From assembly GCA_900554545.1 (NCBI GenBank), contig USHW01000001.1, forward strand, positions 67,039 to 131,038: 64,000 nt of DNA, in the 5' to 3' direction. Shown in pieces: positions 52,207 through 61,545 of the stretch. A program made the translations under genes and the position numbers. This stretch comes from an uncultured Prevotella sp. Its GTDB lineage: Bacteria > Bacteroidota > Bacteroidia > Bacteroidales > Bacteroidaceae. The notes below the pieces were generated by a model. The model was not told the DNA's origin and searched no databases. It saw only the letters and a program-made list of their open reading frames with translations. Each line of letters opens with the position of its first letter. Positions within the stretch are counted from its first letter, which is position 1.

Positions 52207-53316
52207 ATGGAGCAAAAACTAAGGATAATCATAAGCGGTGGAGGTACGGGCGGACATATTTTCCCGGCTGTTTCCATCGCCAACGCCATACGGGCCAAGC
52301 ATCCCGACGCCGACATACTGTTTGTAGGCGCGCTCGGCCGCATGGAGATGCAGCGCGTGCCGGCGGCCGGCTATGAGATTGTGGGGCTGCCAATATGCGG
52401 CTTCGACCGCAAGAACCTGTTTAAGAACTTCGCCGTGCTCTTGAAGATATGGAAAAGCCAGCGCATGGCGAGGAAGATAATACGCCAGTTCAAGCCCATG
52501 GCTGCCGTGGGGGTGGGCGGATACGCCAGCGGACCCACGCTGAACGAGTGCGCCAAGCACGGCATACCGTGCCTCATACAGGAGCAGAACTCGTATGCCG
52601 GGGTTACGAACAAGCTGCTTGCCAAGAAGGTTGACTGCATCTGCGTGGCCTACGACGGCATGGAACGCTTCTTCCCGGCGGAGAAAATCGTGAAGACGGG
52701 CAACCCCGTGCGCCAGGCTTTGCTTGACACCAAGATGACGAAGGCCGAGGCGCTGCGCTCGTTCGGGCTGGACGAAACGAAAAAGACGGTGCTCATTGTA
52801 GGCGGAAGCCTCGGCGCAAGGACGATGAACGAGAGCGTGATGAGCCATCTTGAGGACATCAAGGCGTCGGGAGTGCAGTTCATCTGGCAGACGGGCAAAT
52901 ACTACAACGCCTCAATCAACGAGCGGCTGGCTGGCCGCACCGACCTGCCCATGCTCAAGGTGACCGACTTCATCAGCGACATGGGCGCCGCTTACCGCGC
53001 CGCCGACCTCGTGATAAGCCGCGCGGGAGCCAGCAGCATATCCGAGTTCTGCCTCATAGGCAAGCCCGTAATACTTGTGCCTTCGCCCAACGTGGCCGAA
53101 GACCACCAGACGAAGAACGCCATGGCGCTGGTTGAAAAGGACGCCGCCCTTTACGTGAAGGATGCCGAAGCGCCCGAAAAGGCCATCGCGACGGCGCTGA
53201 ATACAGTGAAGGACGACGCGCGGCTGGCCGCGCTTGCAGCCAACATAAAGAAACTCGCTCTGCCCGACTCGGCAGACATCATTGCCGACAAGGTGGTGGA
53301 ACTTGCAAGAAAATGA
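52207..53316 (+). CDS. murG: Lipid II synthase MurG (UDP-GlcNAc transferase)
   Basis: Membrane-associated GT28 glycosyltransferase of 369 residues that adds GlcNAc to lipid I. The glycine-rich loop GGGTGGHIFPA spans residues 11-21. GVGGYASGPTL lies near 100, GGSLGARTMNES near 200, and the UDP-GlcNAc binding region SRAGASSISEF with PSPNVAEDHQTKNA follows. Length is normal. In related genomes it directly follows ftsW; here it opens a separate block behind a 1-kb repeat-rich gap with its own likely promoter. Confidence 0.96.
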   Translation: MEQKLRIIISGGGTGGHIFPAVSIANAIRAKHPDADILFVGALGRMEMQRVPAAGYEIVGLPICGFDRKNLFKNFAVLLKIWKSQRMARKIIRQFKPMAAVGVGGYASGPTLNECAKHGIPCLIQEQNSYAGVTNKLLAKKVDCICVAYDGMERFFPAEKIVKTGNPVRQALLDTKMTKAEALRSFGLDETKKTVLIVGGSLGARTMNESVMSHLEDIKASGVQFIWQTGKYYNASINERLAGRTDLPMLKVTDFISDMGAAYRAADLVISRAGASSISEFCLIGKPVILVPSPNVAEDHQTKNAMALVEKDAALYVKDAEAPEKAIATALNTVKDDARLAALAANIKKLALPDSADIIADKVVELARK

Positions 53317-53512
53317 CACCCACCCCAGCCCTCCCGAAGGGAGGGTGCCTGATATGCCTTGAGGGCGGGCGTCGCAAACAGGCAGACGAGAATAGGCTGA
53401 TAGGCCGGATTTACTGATTATAGAGCAATAAAAATAAAGGTATCCACCCACGTTGGCATCCTGAAAAGCATACCAAGCTCCCTCCCTTCGGGAGGGTTGG
53501 GGTGGGTGTTTA
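53316..53512. repeat. Inverted repeat pair, CCTCCC/GGGAGG family, murG-murC gap
   Basis: Arms 53317-53350 and 53476-53509 pair over about 33 bp with few mismatches. The left arm starts at the murG stop codon. The long loop has gaataggctgataggcc words at 53389-53412. Confidence 0.82.
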
Positions 53513-53526
53513 TTTCATAAACAACA

Positions 53527-54909
53527 ATGGAACTGAACGACATAAAAGCAGTATATTTCATAGGTGCAGGCGGCATTGGCATGAGTGCCATCGCCCGTTA
53601 CTTCCTGCACAGGGGCGTGGTGGTGGCCGGTTACGACAAGACTCCTTCCGCCCTGACATCTCAACTGGAGCAGGAGGGCATGCTGCTCCATTATGACGAG
53701 AACGTGGACGAGATACCCCACGCCTGCCGCAACCGCGAGTCGACGCTCGTGGTGTACACACCGGCGATACCCGAAAGCCACAAGGAGCTGGCCCGCTTCC
53801 GCGCCGACGGCTTCGATGTGGAGAAGCGCGCCCAGGTGCTCGGCATGCTTACGCGCGCCCACAAAGGGCTGTGCGTGGCCGGAACGCACGGCAAGACCAC
53901 CACGTCGGCCATGTGCGCGCACATAATGCACCAGAGCCACGTTGACTGCAACGCCTTCCTCGGCGGCATAACGAAGAACTACTCGTCGAACTACATACTG
54001 AGCAAGGAGAGCGACTACGTGGTAATCGAGGCCGACGAGTTCGACCGCTCGTTCCACTGGCTGCGCCCGTGGATGAGCGTAATCACGTCGACCGACCCCG
54101 ACCATCTCGACATCTACGGCACGAAAGAGGCTTACTTGGAGAGCTTCGCGCACTATACCGAGCTGATACAGCCGGGCGGCGCGCTCATAATACACAGGGA
54201 CCTGGATGTAAGGCCGCGCGTACAGCCGGGCGTGAAGGTGTATGAATACAGCCGCGACAGCGGCGACTTCCACGCCGAGAACATAGAAATAAGGAACGGA
54301 GAAATAACGTTCGACTTCGTTTCGCCCGTAGAAAGGGTTGACGGAATATGCCTCGGCCAGCCCGTGCCAATCAACATCGAGAACGGCATTGCCGCCATGG
54401 CGATGGCACAGCTCAACGGTTGCACGGCGGAAGAGCTGAAATACGGCATGAGGACTTACAAGGGGGTAGACCGCCGCTTCGACTTTAAGATAAAGACGGA
54501 GCGCATCGTTTTCCTGAGCGACTACGCCCACCATCCCAAGGAAATAAGGCAAAGCGCCATGAGCATACGCGAGCTTTACAGGGACAGGAAGATAACGGCC
54601 ATATTCCAGCCGCACCTGTACAGCCGCACGCGCGACTTCTACAAGGACTTCGCCGAGAGCCTCAGCCTGCTTGACGAGGTGGTGCTCTGCGACATATATC
54701 CCGCCCGCGAGGAGCCTATCCCCGGCGTAACATCGAAGCTTATCTACGACAATCTCGCTCCGGGTGTGAAGAAGACGATGATACACAAGGAAGATGTGCT
54801 GTCGTTTGTGAGGGACAACGACTTCGAGGTGCTTGTAGTCCTCGGCGCCGGCGACCTTGACAACTATGTGCCGCAAATGGAGAAAATACTCGTGGAAAAA
54901 TATAGATAA
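53527..54909 (+). CDS. murC: UDP-N-acetylmuramate--L-alanine ligase (MurC)
   Basis: Cytoplasmic ATP-dependent ligase of 460 residues that starts the stem peptide by adding L-alanine to UDP-MurNAc. The N-terminal AGGIGMSAIA motif (about 13-22), P-loop GTHGKTTTS (119-127), FLGGITKNY, EADEFDRSF and the C-terminal DYAHHPKEI motif are all present. It ends with the stop codon directly abutting the ftsQ ATG, indicating translational coupling. Confidence 0.97.
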   Translation: MELNDIKAVYFIGAGGIGMSAIARYFLHRGVVVAGYDKTPSALTSQLEQEGMLLHYDENVDEIPHACRNRESTLVVYTPAIPESHKELARFRADGFDVEKRAQVLGMLTRAHKGLCVAGTHGKTTTSAMCAHIMHQSHVDCNAFLGGITKNYSSNYILSKESDYVVIEADEFDRSFHWLRPWMSVITSTDPDHLDIYGTKEAYLESFAHYTELIQPGGALIIHRDLDVRPRVQPGVKVYEYSRDSGDFHAENIEIRNGEITFDFVSPVERVDGICLGQPVPINIENGIAAMAMAQLNGCTAEELKYGMRTYKGVDRRFDFKIKTERIVFLSDYAHHPKEIRQSAMSIRELYRDRKITAIFQPHLYSRTRDFYKDFAESLSLLDEVVLCDIYPAREEPIPGVTSKLIYDNLAPGVKKTMIHKEDVLSFVRDNDFEVLVVLGAGDLDNYVPQMEKILVEKYR

Positions 54910-55698
54910 ATGAAGCTCCGTCTGAAAAAGATACTTACCTTTGCACTCTGCACGGCACTTGCCGTATATGTTGTGCTGGCCATGATTTCCTTCAACCGTC
55001 CGAAGGAAGCCTATCCCGTATGCACCAAGGTGTCGATAAACATCGAGGACGAGAGCACCAACGGCTTCCTGAGCGCGGACGAGATAAAGCGCATACTGGA
55101 GCGGAACAGGCTGTATCCGTTCAAGAAACGCATGAAGGACGTCAATCCGCGCGACATCGAGGACAAGCTCAAGGACAGCCCGTTCGTGAAGGAAGCCCAG
55201 TGCTACAAGACCAAGGACGGATGCGTCAACATAAGCATCACGCAGCGGCTGCCCATCGTGCGGGTAAAGAACATGGCCGGAGAGGACTATTACCTTGACG
55301 ACCACGGCGGCATAATGCCTAACTCCACTTACACGTCAGACCTCATAATAGCCACCGGGAACATAGCGCGGTGGTATTCGCGGATGTATCTCGTCAACCT
55401 GGCCACAGAGATAATGAAAGACGAATTCTGGCGCAACCAGATAGTGCAAATCAACATCCGCCCCGACTTGGGCGTTGAGCTGGTGCCCCGGGTGGGCGAC
55501 CACATTGTTTATTTAGGCAGCCTTCCGCAGGCGAAATACGCAAGCAAGCGGAGGGAGCTGACGGCGGCTTTCGTGCAGACGAAGCTCGGACGGCTAAAGA
55601 AATTCTACAAATACGGTCTCAGCAAGGCTGGATGGAACAAGTATTCGTACATCAACCTTGAGTTTGACAACCAGATAATATGCAAAAAGAAGGAATAG
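54910..55698 (+). CDS. ftsQ: Cell division protein FtsQ/DivIB-like
   Basis: Divisome protein of 262 residues with a short cytoplasmic tail, one membrane helix (about residues 8-28, LTFALCTALAVYVVLAMISF) and an extracytoplasmic POTRA-like domain (FLSADEIKRILE, DIEDKLKDSPFVKEAQCY) followed by the FtsQ beta domain. The name rests on architecture and its invariant place between murC and ftsA. The start overlaps nothing but touches the murC stop. The 3' end lies just upstream of the ftsA start. Confidence 0.9.
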   Translation: MKLRLKKILTFALCTALAVYVVLAMISFNRPKEAYPVCTKVSINIEDESTNGFLSADEIKRILERNRLYPFKKRMKDVNPRDIEDKLKDSPFVKEAQCYKTKDGCVNISITQRLPIVRVKNMAGEDYYLDDHGGIMPNSTYTSDLIIATGNIARWYSRMYLVNLATEIMKDEFWRNQIVQINIRPDLGVELVPRVGDHIVYLGSLPQAKYASKRRELTAAFVQTKLGRLKKFYKYGLSKAGWNKYSYINLEFDNQIICKKKE

Positions 55699-55736
55699 AA
55701 GAGAATACAAAAAAGGAAAACAAAATATACAAGCGT

Positions 55737-57185
55737 ATGGCAGCAAAGGATTTTATCGTGGCAATTGAACTTGGCTCATCCAAGGTTACAGGCATCGCCG
55801 GAAAGAAAAACCTCGACGGAAGCATATCCGTGCTTGCCGTGGTTAAGGAGGATTCGTCTTCTTTTATACGAAAAGGCATCGTTTACAACATAAACCAGAC
55901 GGTTCAGTGCATCGCCAACATAGTAAAGAAACTCTCATTGGCGTTGAAGTCGGAAATATCCAAAGTCTACGTGGGTGTGGGCGGACAGTCAATACAGAGC
56001 GTGAAGAACATCATCGTGAAAGACCTTCCGGCCGACACGATTGTGTCGCAGGAGATGGTCAACGAGCTGATGGACATCAACCGCAACATGTCATACCAGG
56101 AGCAGGAAATACTTGATGCCGCCACACAGGAATACAGGGTTGACAGCCAGTTGCAGCTCGACCCGGTGGGCATACAGTGCAGCCGGCTTGAAGGAAACTT
56201 CCTGAACATACTGTGGAGGAAGGCTTTTTACCGCAACCTTAACAAGTGCTTCAGCTCTGCCGACGTTGCAATTGCCGAGATGTATCTTGCTCCGCTGGCG
56301 TTGGCCGACAGCGTTCTGACCGACGCTGAGAAGCGCTCGGGATGCGTGCTAGTTGACCTTGGCGCCGGAACTACCACCGTATCGGTATATTATAAGAACA
56401 TACTGCGCCACTTGTCGGTAATCCCCCTCGGCGGCAACAATATCACAAAGGACATCGCTTCGTTGCAGATGGACGAGGCCGTGGCCGAGAAGATGAAGCT
56501 GAGATACGGCTGCGCATACACCGAGAACAACGAAATAGACAACTCGCTGATGCTCCCCATTGATGATGAACGCAGCGTTGAGAGCCGCAAGTTCATTGAA
56601 ATAGTGGAGGGAAGGCTTCTTGAAATAATCGAGAATGTGTGGTGCCAGGTTCCGTCGGAGTATGCCGACCGTCTGCTGGGAGGCATCATCCTGACCGGCG
56701 GAGGAGCGAACATGAAGGACATAGACAAGGCCTTCCGCAACCATACTCACATTGACAAGATACGCATTGCGAAGTTCGTAACGCAGACAATCACGTCGAG
56801 CAATCCCAGCATAACGGCCCATGACGGCACCATGAACACCGTGCTCGGCATTCTGGCGAAGGGTGATATGAACTGCGCCGGTGAGGAAACGCCTGATACC
56901 GGCGACCTGTTCGGTTCTGACAAGCAGTCTAAACCGGCGTCAAAACCCGTCGACCTGCATCAGCCTCCGCGCAGTGCAAGCGAGATGGAGCCTGGCGTTG
57001 TGCCCACAGCCGCTGAAAAAGCCGCCATCGAGGAGAAGCGCCGCAAGGCGGCTGAAGAGGCTGCCAAGCGCGAGGCCGAGGAAGCGGCACAGCGTGAGGA
57101 GGAGCAGGCCAACGAGAACAAGAGCATGAAGAAACGCTTTGACAAGTTCAAGTCGTTCATCAGGGGGCTTGTGGCTGAAGACTGA
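55737..57185 (+). CDS. ftsA: Cell division protein FtsA
   Basis: Actin-like ATPase of 482 residues that anchors FtsZ to the membrane. Opening strand FIVAIELGSSKVTGIAG, phosphate-2 region VLVDLGAGTTTVSVY (about 205-220) and adenosine motif GGIILTGGGANMKDID are clear. A low-complexity Ala/Glu-rich stretch (about 415-465) precedes a C-terminal amphipathic helix (MKKRFDKFKSFIRGL), the membrane-targeting sequence. I chose MAAKDF at 55737; an in-frame ATG at 55680 would overlap ftsQ by 19 bases. Confidence 0.95.
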   Translation: MAAKDFIVAIELGSSKVTGIAGKKNLDGSISVLAVVKEDSSSFIRKGIVYNINQTVQCIANIVKKLSLALKSEISKVYVGVGGQSIQSVKNIIVKDLPADTIVSQEMVNELMDINRNMSYQEQEILDAATQEYRVDSQLQLDPVGIQCSRLEGNFLNILWRKAFYRNLNKCFSSADVAIAEMYLAPLALADSVLTDAEKRSGCVLVDLGAGTTTVSVYYKNILRHLSVIPLGGNNITKDIASLQMDEAVAEKMKLRYGCAYTENNEIDNSLMLPIDDERSVESRKFIEIVEGRLLEIIENVWCQVPSEYADRLLGGIILTGGGANMKDIDKAFRNHTHIDKIRIAKFVTQTITSSNPSITAHDGTMNTVLGILAKGDMNCAGEETPDTGDLFGSDKQSKPASKPVDLHQPPRSASEMEPGVVPTAAEKAAIEEKRRKAAEEAAKREAEEAAQREEEQANENKSMKKRFDKFKSFIRGLVAED

Positions 57186-57257
57186 CAATATGCCTGCCGC
57201 AAGGCCGGAGGTTAGCGTAAATATGATAATTCACCAAGATTTAACGGATATTTATAT

Positions 57258-58580
57258 ATGAGTGAGAGACGTAGCATAGTCGATTTCGGCGAACCCGAGA
57301 AGAAAGAATGTATTATAAAGGTAATCGGCGTTGGCGGTGGAGGCGGCAATGCGGTGAACCACATGTATAGGGAGGGCATTCACGACGTGTCGTTCGTGTT
57401 GTGCAATACGGACAATCAGGCGCTTAACGATTCGCCCGTGCCGGTGCATTTGCAGCTCGGCAAGGAGGGGCTTGGCGCCGGAAACAAGCCCGAAAAGGCG
57501 CGTGAAGCCGCGGAGGAGAGCATAGAAGACGTTAGGAAAATGCTCGGCGACGGCACCAAGATGGCGTTCATCACCGCCGGAATGGGCGGCGGAACGGGTA
57601 CGGGTGCCGCTCCGGTGATAGCCCGCGAGTCGAAGAAGATGGGCATACTGACCGTCGGCATAGTCACGATACCTTTCCGTTTCGAGGGCGAGAGGAAGAT
57701 TGACCAGGCTCTTGACGGCGTTGAGGAGATGGCGAAACATGTTGACGCGCTGCTCGTCATCAACAACGAACGTCTGCGTGAGATATATCCCGAACTGTCA
57801 ATCCTTGACGCTTTCGGCAAGGCTGACGACACTTTGAGCGTAGCTGCGAAGAGCATCGCCGAGATAATAACCGTGCACGGACTAATCAACCTTGACTTCA
57901 ACGATGTCAAGACTGTGCTGAAAGACGGCGGAGTAGCCATCATGAGCACCGGCTACGGCGAGGGAGAAGGCCGTGTGAAGAAGGCCATCGACGACGCGCT
58001 GAACTCCCCTCTGCTCAATGACAACGACATATTCAACTCCAAGAAGATACTTCTAAGCATATCGTTCAGCGGCGACAAGAGCACCGGGAAGGGCGGTTTG
58101 ATGATGGAAGAGATGAACGACGTGAACGACTTTATGGCAAAGTTCGACACCAAGTTCGAAATCAAATGGGGACTTGCTGAAGACCCGGCGCTCGGCGACA
58201 AAATCAAAGTCACCATCCTTGCGACAGGCTTCGGCATAGAGGATGTTGACGGAATGAACAGCCACATCAAGAAACATACCCAGGAGGAGAACGAGCGCCG
58301 CGCCGAGGAAGAGGAACGCGAGGCCGAGCGCAAGCTGCGCCGCGAGCGCATATACGGCGGCGACGGCAAGACATCGAAGTACAAACGCCGCCCCCACATC
58401 TTCATTTTCCGTCAGGAAAACCTCGACAACGACGACGTAATATCATCCGTCGAGTCAACGCCTACTTACAAACGCACACGCCAGGAACTTGAGGAAATAA
58501 AGAACCAGGCCATGGGCAACGTGAAGAAAGCCGAGCCGGAAGACGGCGGCAAGGTGCAGGGCACGATAAAGTTTGCATAA
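57258..58580 (+). CDS. ftsZ: Cell division GTPase FtsZ
   Basis: Tubulin-like GTPase of 440 residues that forms the Z-ring. The GTP-binding loop GVGGGGGNAVNHM lies near residues 25-37, the tubulin signature GGGTGTGAAP near 110-119, and the synergy-loop NLDFNDVKTV near 215. The C-terminal region is a charged linker of about 120 residues (EEENERRAEEEEREAERKLR) with an unusually short conserved tail. Separated from ftsA by 72 bp. Confidence 0.98.
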   Translation: MSERRSIVDFGEPEKKECIIKVIGVGGGGGNAVNHMYREGIHDVSFVLCNTDNQALNDSPVPVHLQLGKEGLGAGNKPEKAREAAEESIEDVRKMLGDGTKMAFITAGMGGGTGTGAAPVIARESKKMGILTVGIVTIPFRFEGERKIDQALDGVEEMAKHVDALLVINNERLREIYPELSILDAFGKADDTLSVAAKSIAEIITVHGLINLDFNDVKTVLKDGGVAIMSTGYGEGEGRVKKAIDDALNSPLLNDNDIFNSKKILLSISFSGDKSTGKGGLMMEEMNDVNDFMAKFDTKFEIKWGLAEDPALGDKIKVTILATGFGIEDVDGMNSHIKKHTQEENERRAEEEEREAERKLRRERIYGGDGKTSKYKRRPHIFIFRQENLDNDDVISSVESTPTYKRTRQELEEIKNQAMGNVKKAEPEDGGKVQGTIKFA

Positions 58581-58581
58581 G

Positions 58582-58678
58582 GAAGCCCCCTCCCGTCCTC
58601 CTCGTGGGGAGGGGACTTGCGGAATATATAATATAAGGTAATCAGCTCCTCCCCACGGGGAGGATGGGAGGGGGCTTT
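58582..58678. repeat. Inverted repeat pair, CCTCC/GGAGG family, ftsZ-yqeY gap
   Basis: Arms 58583-58615 and 58644-58677 pair with few mismatches. Their version of the repeat (CCTCCTCGTGGGGAGG against CCTCCCCACGGGGAGG) differs strongly from other loci yet still pairs within the locus. Begins three bases after the ftsZ stop. Confidence 0.82.
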
Positions 58679-58690
58679 AATTCAATAACT

Positions 58691-59140
58691 ATGGCATTAT
58701 TCGAACAAGTAAGCAACGACATCAAGGAGGCCATGAAGGCCCGCGACAAGGTGCGTCTTGAGACCTTGCGCAATATTAAGAAAGTGTTTCTCGAGGCAAA
58801 GACGGCTCCCGGAGCGAACGACACCCTTGAGGACGCCGACGCCCTGAAGCTGCTCTCCAAGCTGGCGAAGCAGGGCAGGGAGTCGGCCGCCACGTTCACC
58901 GCACAGGACCGTCAAGACCTTGCCGACGCGGAACTGGCGCAGGTGGCAGTCATCGAGGAATACCTGCCCAAGCCCCTTACCGAGGCTGAAATAGAGGCGG
59001 CAGTGAAGGAAATAATAGCCGAAACCGGCGCGCAGGGCATGAAAGACATGGGCCGCGTGATGGGAACGGCAACCAAGCGGATGGCAGGCCGCGCCGACGG
59101 CGGCGTGATTTCAGCCATCGTCAAGCGCCTTCTCGCCTGA
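58691..59140 (+). CDS. GatB/YqeY domain-containing protein
   Basis: A 149-residue cytoplasmic protein similar to YqeY and to the tail domain of GatB: LFEQVSNDIKEAMKARDKVRLETLRNI at the start, EYLPKPLTEAEIEAAVKEII in the middle, and MGRVMGTATKRMAGRADGGVISAIVKRLL at the end. It probably binds tRNA-like substrates; exact role unknown. It regularly follows ftsZ in Bacteroidota, so it marks the end of the dcw block. Confidence 0.9.
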   Translation: MALFEQVSNDIKEAMKARDKVRLETLRNIKKVFLEAKTAPGANDTLEDADALKLLSKLAKQGRESAATFTAQDRQDLADAELAQVAVIEEYLPKPLTEAEIEAAVKEIIAETGAQGMKDMGRVMGTATKRMAGRADGGVISAIVKRLLA

Positions 59141-59146
59141 CAATAC

Positions 59147-59186
59147 AAGCCGCGAAACGGAATGTCTTAAAACCGTTTCGCGGCTT
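59147..59186. terminator. Bidirectional hairpin terminator after the YqeY-like gene
   Basis: Arms AAGCCGCGAAACGG (59147-59160) and CCGTTTCGCGGCTT (59173-59186), perfect 14-bp stem, 12-base loop, followed by CCTTTTG. Lies between converging genes. Confidence 0.75.
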
Positions 59187-59266
59187 CCTTTTGCCCTTAT
59201 GCGGTGTTTATGATGCCTGCCGTCTGTGAGTAACACAGCTGGTTCAGGCGTGGGTATTTACCTGTT

Positions 59267-60838
59267 TCAGTTTGCTCCTTTGTCTTTCAGGCGGTATTTC
59301 ATTGTGCGTGCCGCTCCTCTTGTCATGTTCATGGCGTGCGGAATATCGTCGTCGGCGATGCCGATGTGCGGCAGTAAAAGGAAAAACACGTTGTATGGGG
59401 TAAGCCGTTTGCGGCTGTTCTCTATGCCGTTGACCGTTTCGGGCATTATGGTGCGGCAGTACTCGATGGCTGCCTCGAAGTCGTCCTTTTTCCATGCGGC
59501 CACCGTTCCTCCTTCCCGTATCTCCTCGTAGCGTTTCCGTCCGTGCCCGATTATTGCGGCGCGCTTCTCGCGCAGCGTCGTTATTTTGCGGTTGAGGCTG
59601 TTTATTTCCTTCTCGTTCTCGGCCTTTGAGGCGTTAAGCTCGTTTATTTTTTGCAGGTATTTGCCGGTAAGTTCTTCGATGCTTGCAAGCTGTTTCTTCG
59701 TCATGTTCATCTTCTTATGCAGCCGGACGGCCAGCGTTATCAGCACCGACGCTATGGCGAGCATTGTTATCATGGCTACCGTGAGCCGCCGCCCGGCCTT
59801 GCGTTCGGCCTCGGCGCGCTCCGTCAAGGCTTGCAGCCGCAGTGCGCTTTCAGTCTCTTTCCGCTTGCTTATGCTGTCGTTCAGGGCCTCGGCCTTTGCC
59901 ATAAGCTCCGCCGCCTCGCGGTATTCTCCGGCCTCTTTCTTCATGTCGGCCGTCCAAAGCATGGTCTCGGCGCGTATTTCGGGCGAGCCGGTGCTCATTG
60001 CCTTGTCCCATAGCGCCGTGGCTTCCGCGCTCTTCCCTTGTTCAATGTATATTGAGCCGAGAATGTAGTAGGCGTATGGTGTCGGCTCAACGGCCATCGA
60101 CTGCTTTATATATCGCTCGGCTTCGGCTACCTGTCCTTGGTTGAAATAGCTTGCGGAGATATTCGATAAAACTGTCGCCCTTTCTTCTTTTGAGAGATGT
60201 TTTATATAAGGTATTGCTTTCTTCGCGTAAAATAGTGCGCTGTCATGCTGTTCTATGCCTGCGAAAGCGTTGCTGATTTTTTCAAATGAAAGGCATATCA
60301 TGCTTTGGTCTTTTTGCCTTTTGGCTATTTCCAAAGACTTTTTTGCATAAGTTAAAGCTGTATTATAGTTGCCTACGCGGCTGTTTATAGTAGACAGATT
60401 GATGTATATGTAGTTGAGCAACGAGGTTGTTCCGACATTTCCAGCAATGATTTCGGCCTCTTTTACATATCTTACGGTCTCTTTGATGTCTCCGCGTCCG
60501 CTTGCCATCATACCTTTATAATATAGTGCCCTTGCAAGGTTTCGCTTGTTGTTTGATTGCCGATAATACTTTATGCTGGCGTTTATGGCTGTGTCGGAAT
60601 ATGTCGGAAGTTGCAGCCTGTAAAGCGTTTCGGTGAACAATAGGAAGTAATATGCCCTGTCCTTGTCTTCTGTTATGCTGTTTACATCTATACTCATAAG
60701 CCTTTCTAAGGCGGAGTCGTTTTCCTCTTTCGTCAGCAGACGGTCCACTTTTTCTAACCGGGTGTATATCGGACTGTCGTTTTTGCATCCTGCAAAGACT
60801 GTTACAATGAGAAATAGTAGTATGATTATATTTTTCAT
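59267..60838 (-). CDS. TPR lipoprotein with membrane helix, coiled coil and C-terminal HTH-like domain
   Basis: A 523-residue regulator-like protein. Lipobox VFAGC with Cys18 at the N-terminus; TPR repeats about 30-300 (YYKGMMASGRGDIKETVRYV and similar). A helix at about 353-374 (MITMLAIASVLITLAVRL) is followed by a charged coiled coil (about 380-435) and then a C-terminal LuxR-like HTH-type stretch ending LPHIGIADDDIPHAMNMTRGAARTMKYRL. Proteins with this layout are common in Bacteroidota beside small envelope protein genes; targets and signal are unknown. The N-terminal half is richer in A+T than the neighbouring dcw genes. Divergent from the DUF3244 gene at 61114. Confidence 0.8.
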   Translation of the reverse strand: MKNIIILLFLIVTVFAGCKNDSPIYTRLEKVDRLLTKEENDSALERLMSIDVNSITEDKDRAYYFLLFTETLYRLQLPTYSDTAINASIKYYRQSNNKRNLARALYYKGMMASGRGDIKETVRYVKEAEIIAGNVGTTSLLNYIYINLSTINSRVGNYNTALTYAKKSLEIAKRQKDQSMICLSFEKISNAFAGIEQHDSALFYAKKAIPYIKHLSKEERATVLSNISASYFNQGQVAEAERYIKQSMAVEPTPYAYYILGSIYIEQGKSAEATALWDKAMSTGSPEIRAETMLWTADMKKEAGEYREAAELMAKAEALNDSISKRKETESALRLQALTERAEAERKAGRRLTVAMITMLAIASVLITLAVRLHKKMNMTKKQLASIEELTGKYLQKINELNASKAENEKEINSLNRKITTLREKRAAIIGHGRKRYEEIREGGTVAAWKKDDFEAAIEYCRTIMPETVNGIENSRKRLTPYNVFFLLLPHIGIADDDIPHAMNMTRGAARTMKYRLKDKGAN

Positions 60839-60858
60839 GACATGTTATTTTATGTGTT

Positions 60859-60890
60859 CAAAAATACAAAACAAATTGCTTTATGGCAAA
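60859..60890 (-). promoter_or_regulatory. Promoter of the TPR lipoprotein gene
   Basis: Minus-strand -7 TATTTTTG (60859-60866), 20-bp spacer, -33 TTTG (60887-60890), 20 bp before the ATG. Confidence 0.65.
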
Positions 60891-61039
60891 AAAATAAAAC
60901 ATTATGCGTTTAATTTTTAAACAAAAGTGTCACATTTTCATTGCTCGGTTTTTGCTGTAATGGTATTTAATGTGTTTAAAGTCAATGAGTTATGCGTAAA
61001 TTTGAGATGTGACGCAGGCAAAAAATAATTCGATAAAAA

Positions 61040-61072
61040 TTTGGAAGATAGAATATTATTTTTATAACTTTG
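61040..61072 (+). promoter_or_regulatory. Promoter of the DUF3244 gene
   Basis: -33 TTTG (61040-61043), 21-bp spacer, -7 TAACTTTG (61065-61072), 41 bp before the ATG. The intergenic space to the divergent TPR gene is 275 bp of A+T-rich sequence without repeats. Confidence 0.65.
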
Positions 61073-61113
61073 GTAGTGATAAAATGATTGTTTAACGCTT
61101 AAATCGTGTTTTT

Positions 61114-61506
61114 ATGAGAAGAATTTTTATCATTCTTATGGGCTTTTTGCTAATGTGCCCATTCCTTGTTGAAGCAAATGCACAAGAACAGAAAAGCCAG
61201 GTTCGTGTGCGTAGAACGGTTATTAGAAATAATGTGGATGTGCGTAAAGCTCCTTATCATGGTGATGCTATTACTTCATCGTATAATGACGCATCCGCAT
61301 TGTTTACCTTATGGTTTCATTATGCGGCAGAGAATGTCGAGGTTCTGATAACCAAAGACGGCGAGACCGTCATGGATGAGACGTTCGACATGTCGGCCAA
61401 CGAGCTGTTGGAGTGCGACTTTTCTGACTGCGAAAGTGGCGAATATGCCGTTTATGTGGCTGTTGACGGCGTGGTGCAGGTTGTGAAAATGTTAAATGTA
61501 TATTAG
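61114..61506 (+). CDS. DUF3244-like small secreted protein
   Basis: A 130-residue protein with a signal peptide (about residues 1-23, ending ANA) and a single beta-sandwich-like domain (LWFHYAAENVEVLITKDGETV, then CESGEYAVYVAVDGVVQVVKM) that resembles DUF3244. Function unknown. Such proteins are often found next to TPR/HTH regulators of the kind encoded divergently here, which suggests regulatory linkage. Followed after 39 bp by an unknown lipoprotein gene, probably in the same operon. Confidence 0.72.
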   Translation: MRRIFIILMGFLLMCPFLVEANAQEQKSQVRVRRTVIRNNVDVRKAPYHGDAITSSYNDASALFTLWFHYAAENVEVLITKDGETVMDETFDMSANELLECDFSDCESGEYAVYVAVDGVVQVVKMLNVY

Positions 61507-61545
61507 TGTTCGTCATCATATTTGTTAAATTAAAACTTTATTACC

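Noticed and set aside
53515..55305. A 596-codon open frame on the minus strand opposite murC and ftsQ
   Set aside because: It is a shadow of the certain genes murC and ftsQ; its composition (runs of His, Val, Arg) has no domain character and it crosses two genes.
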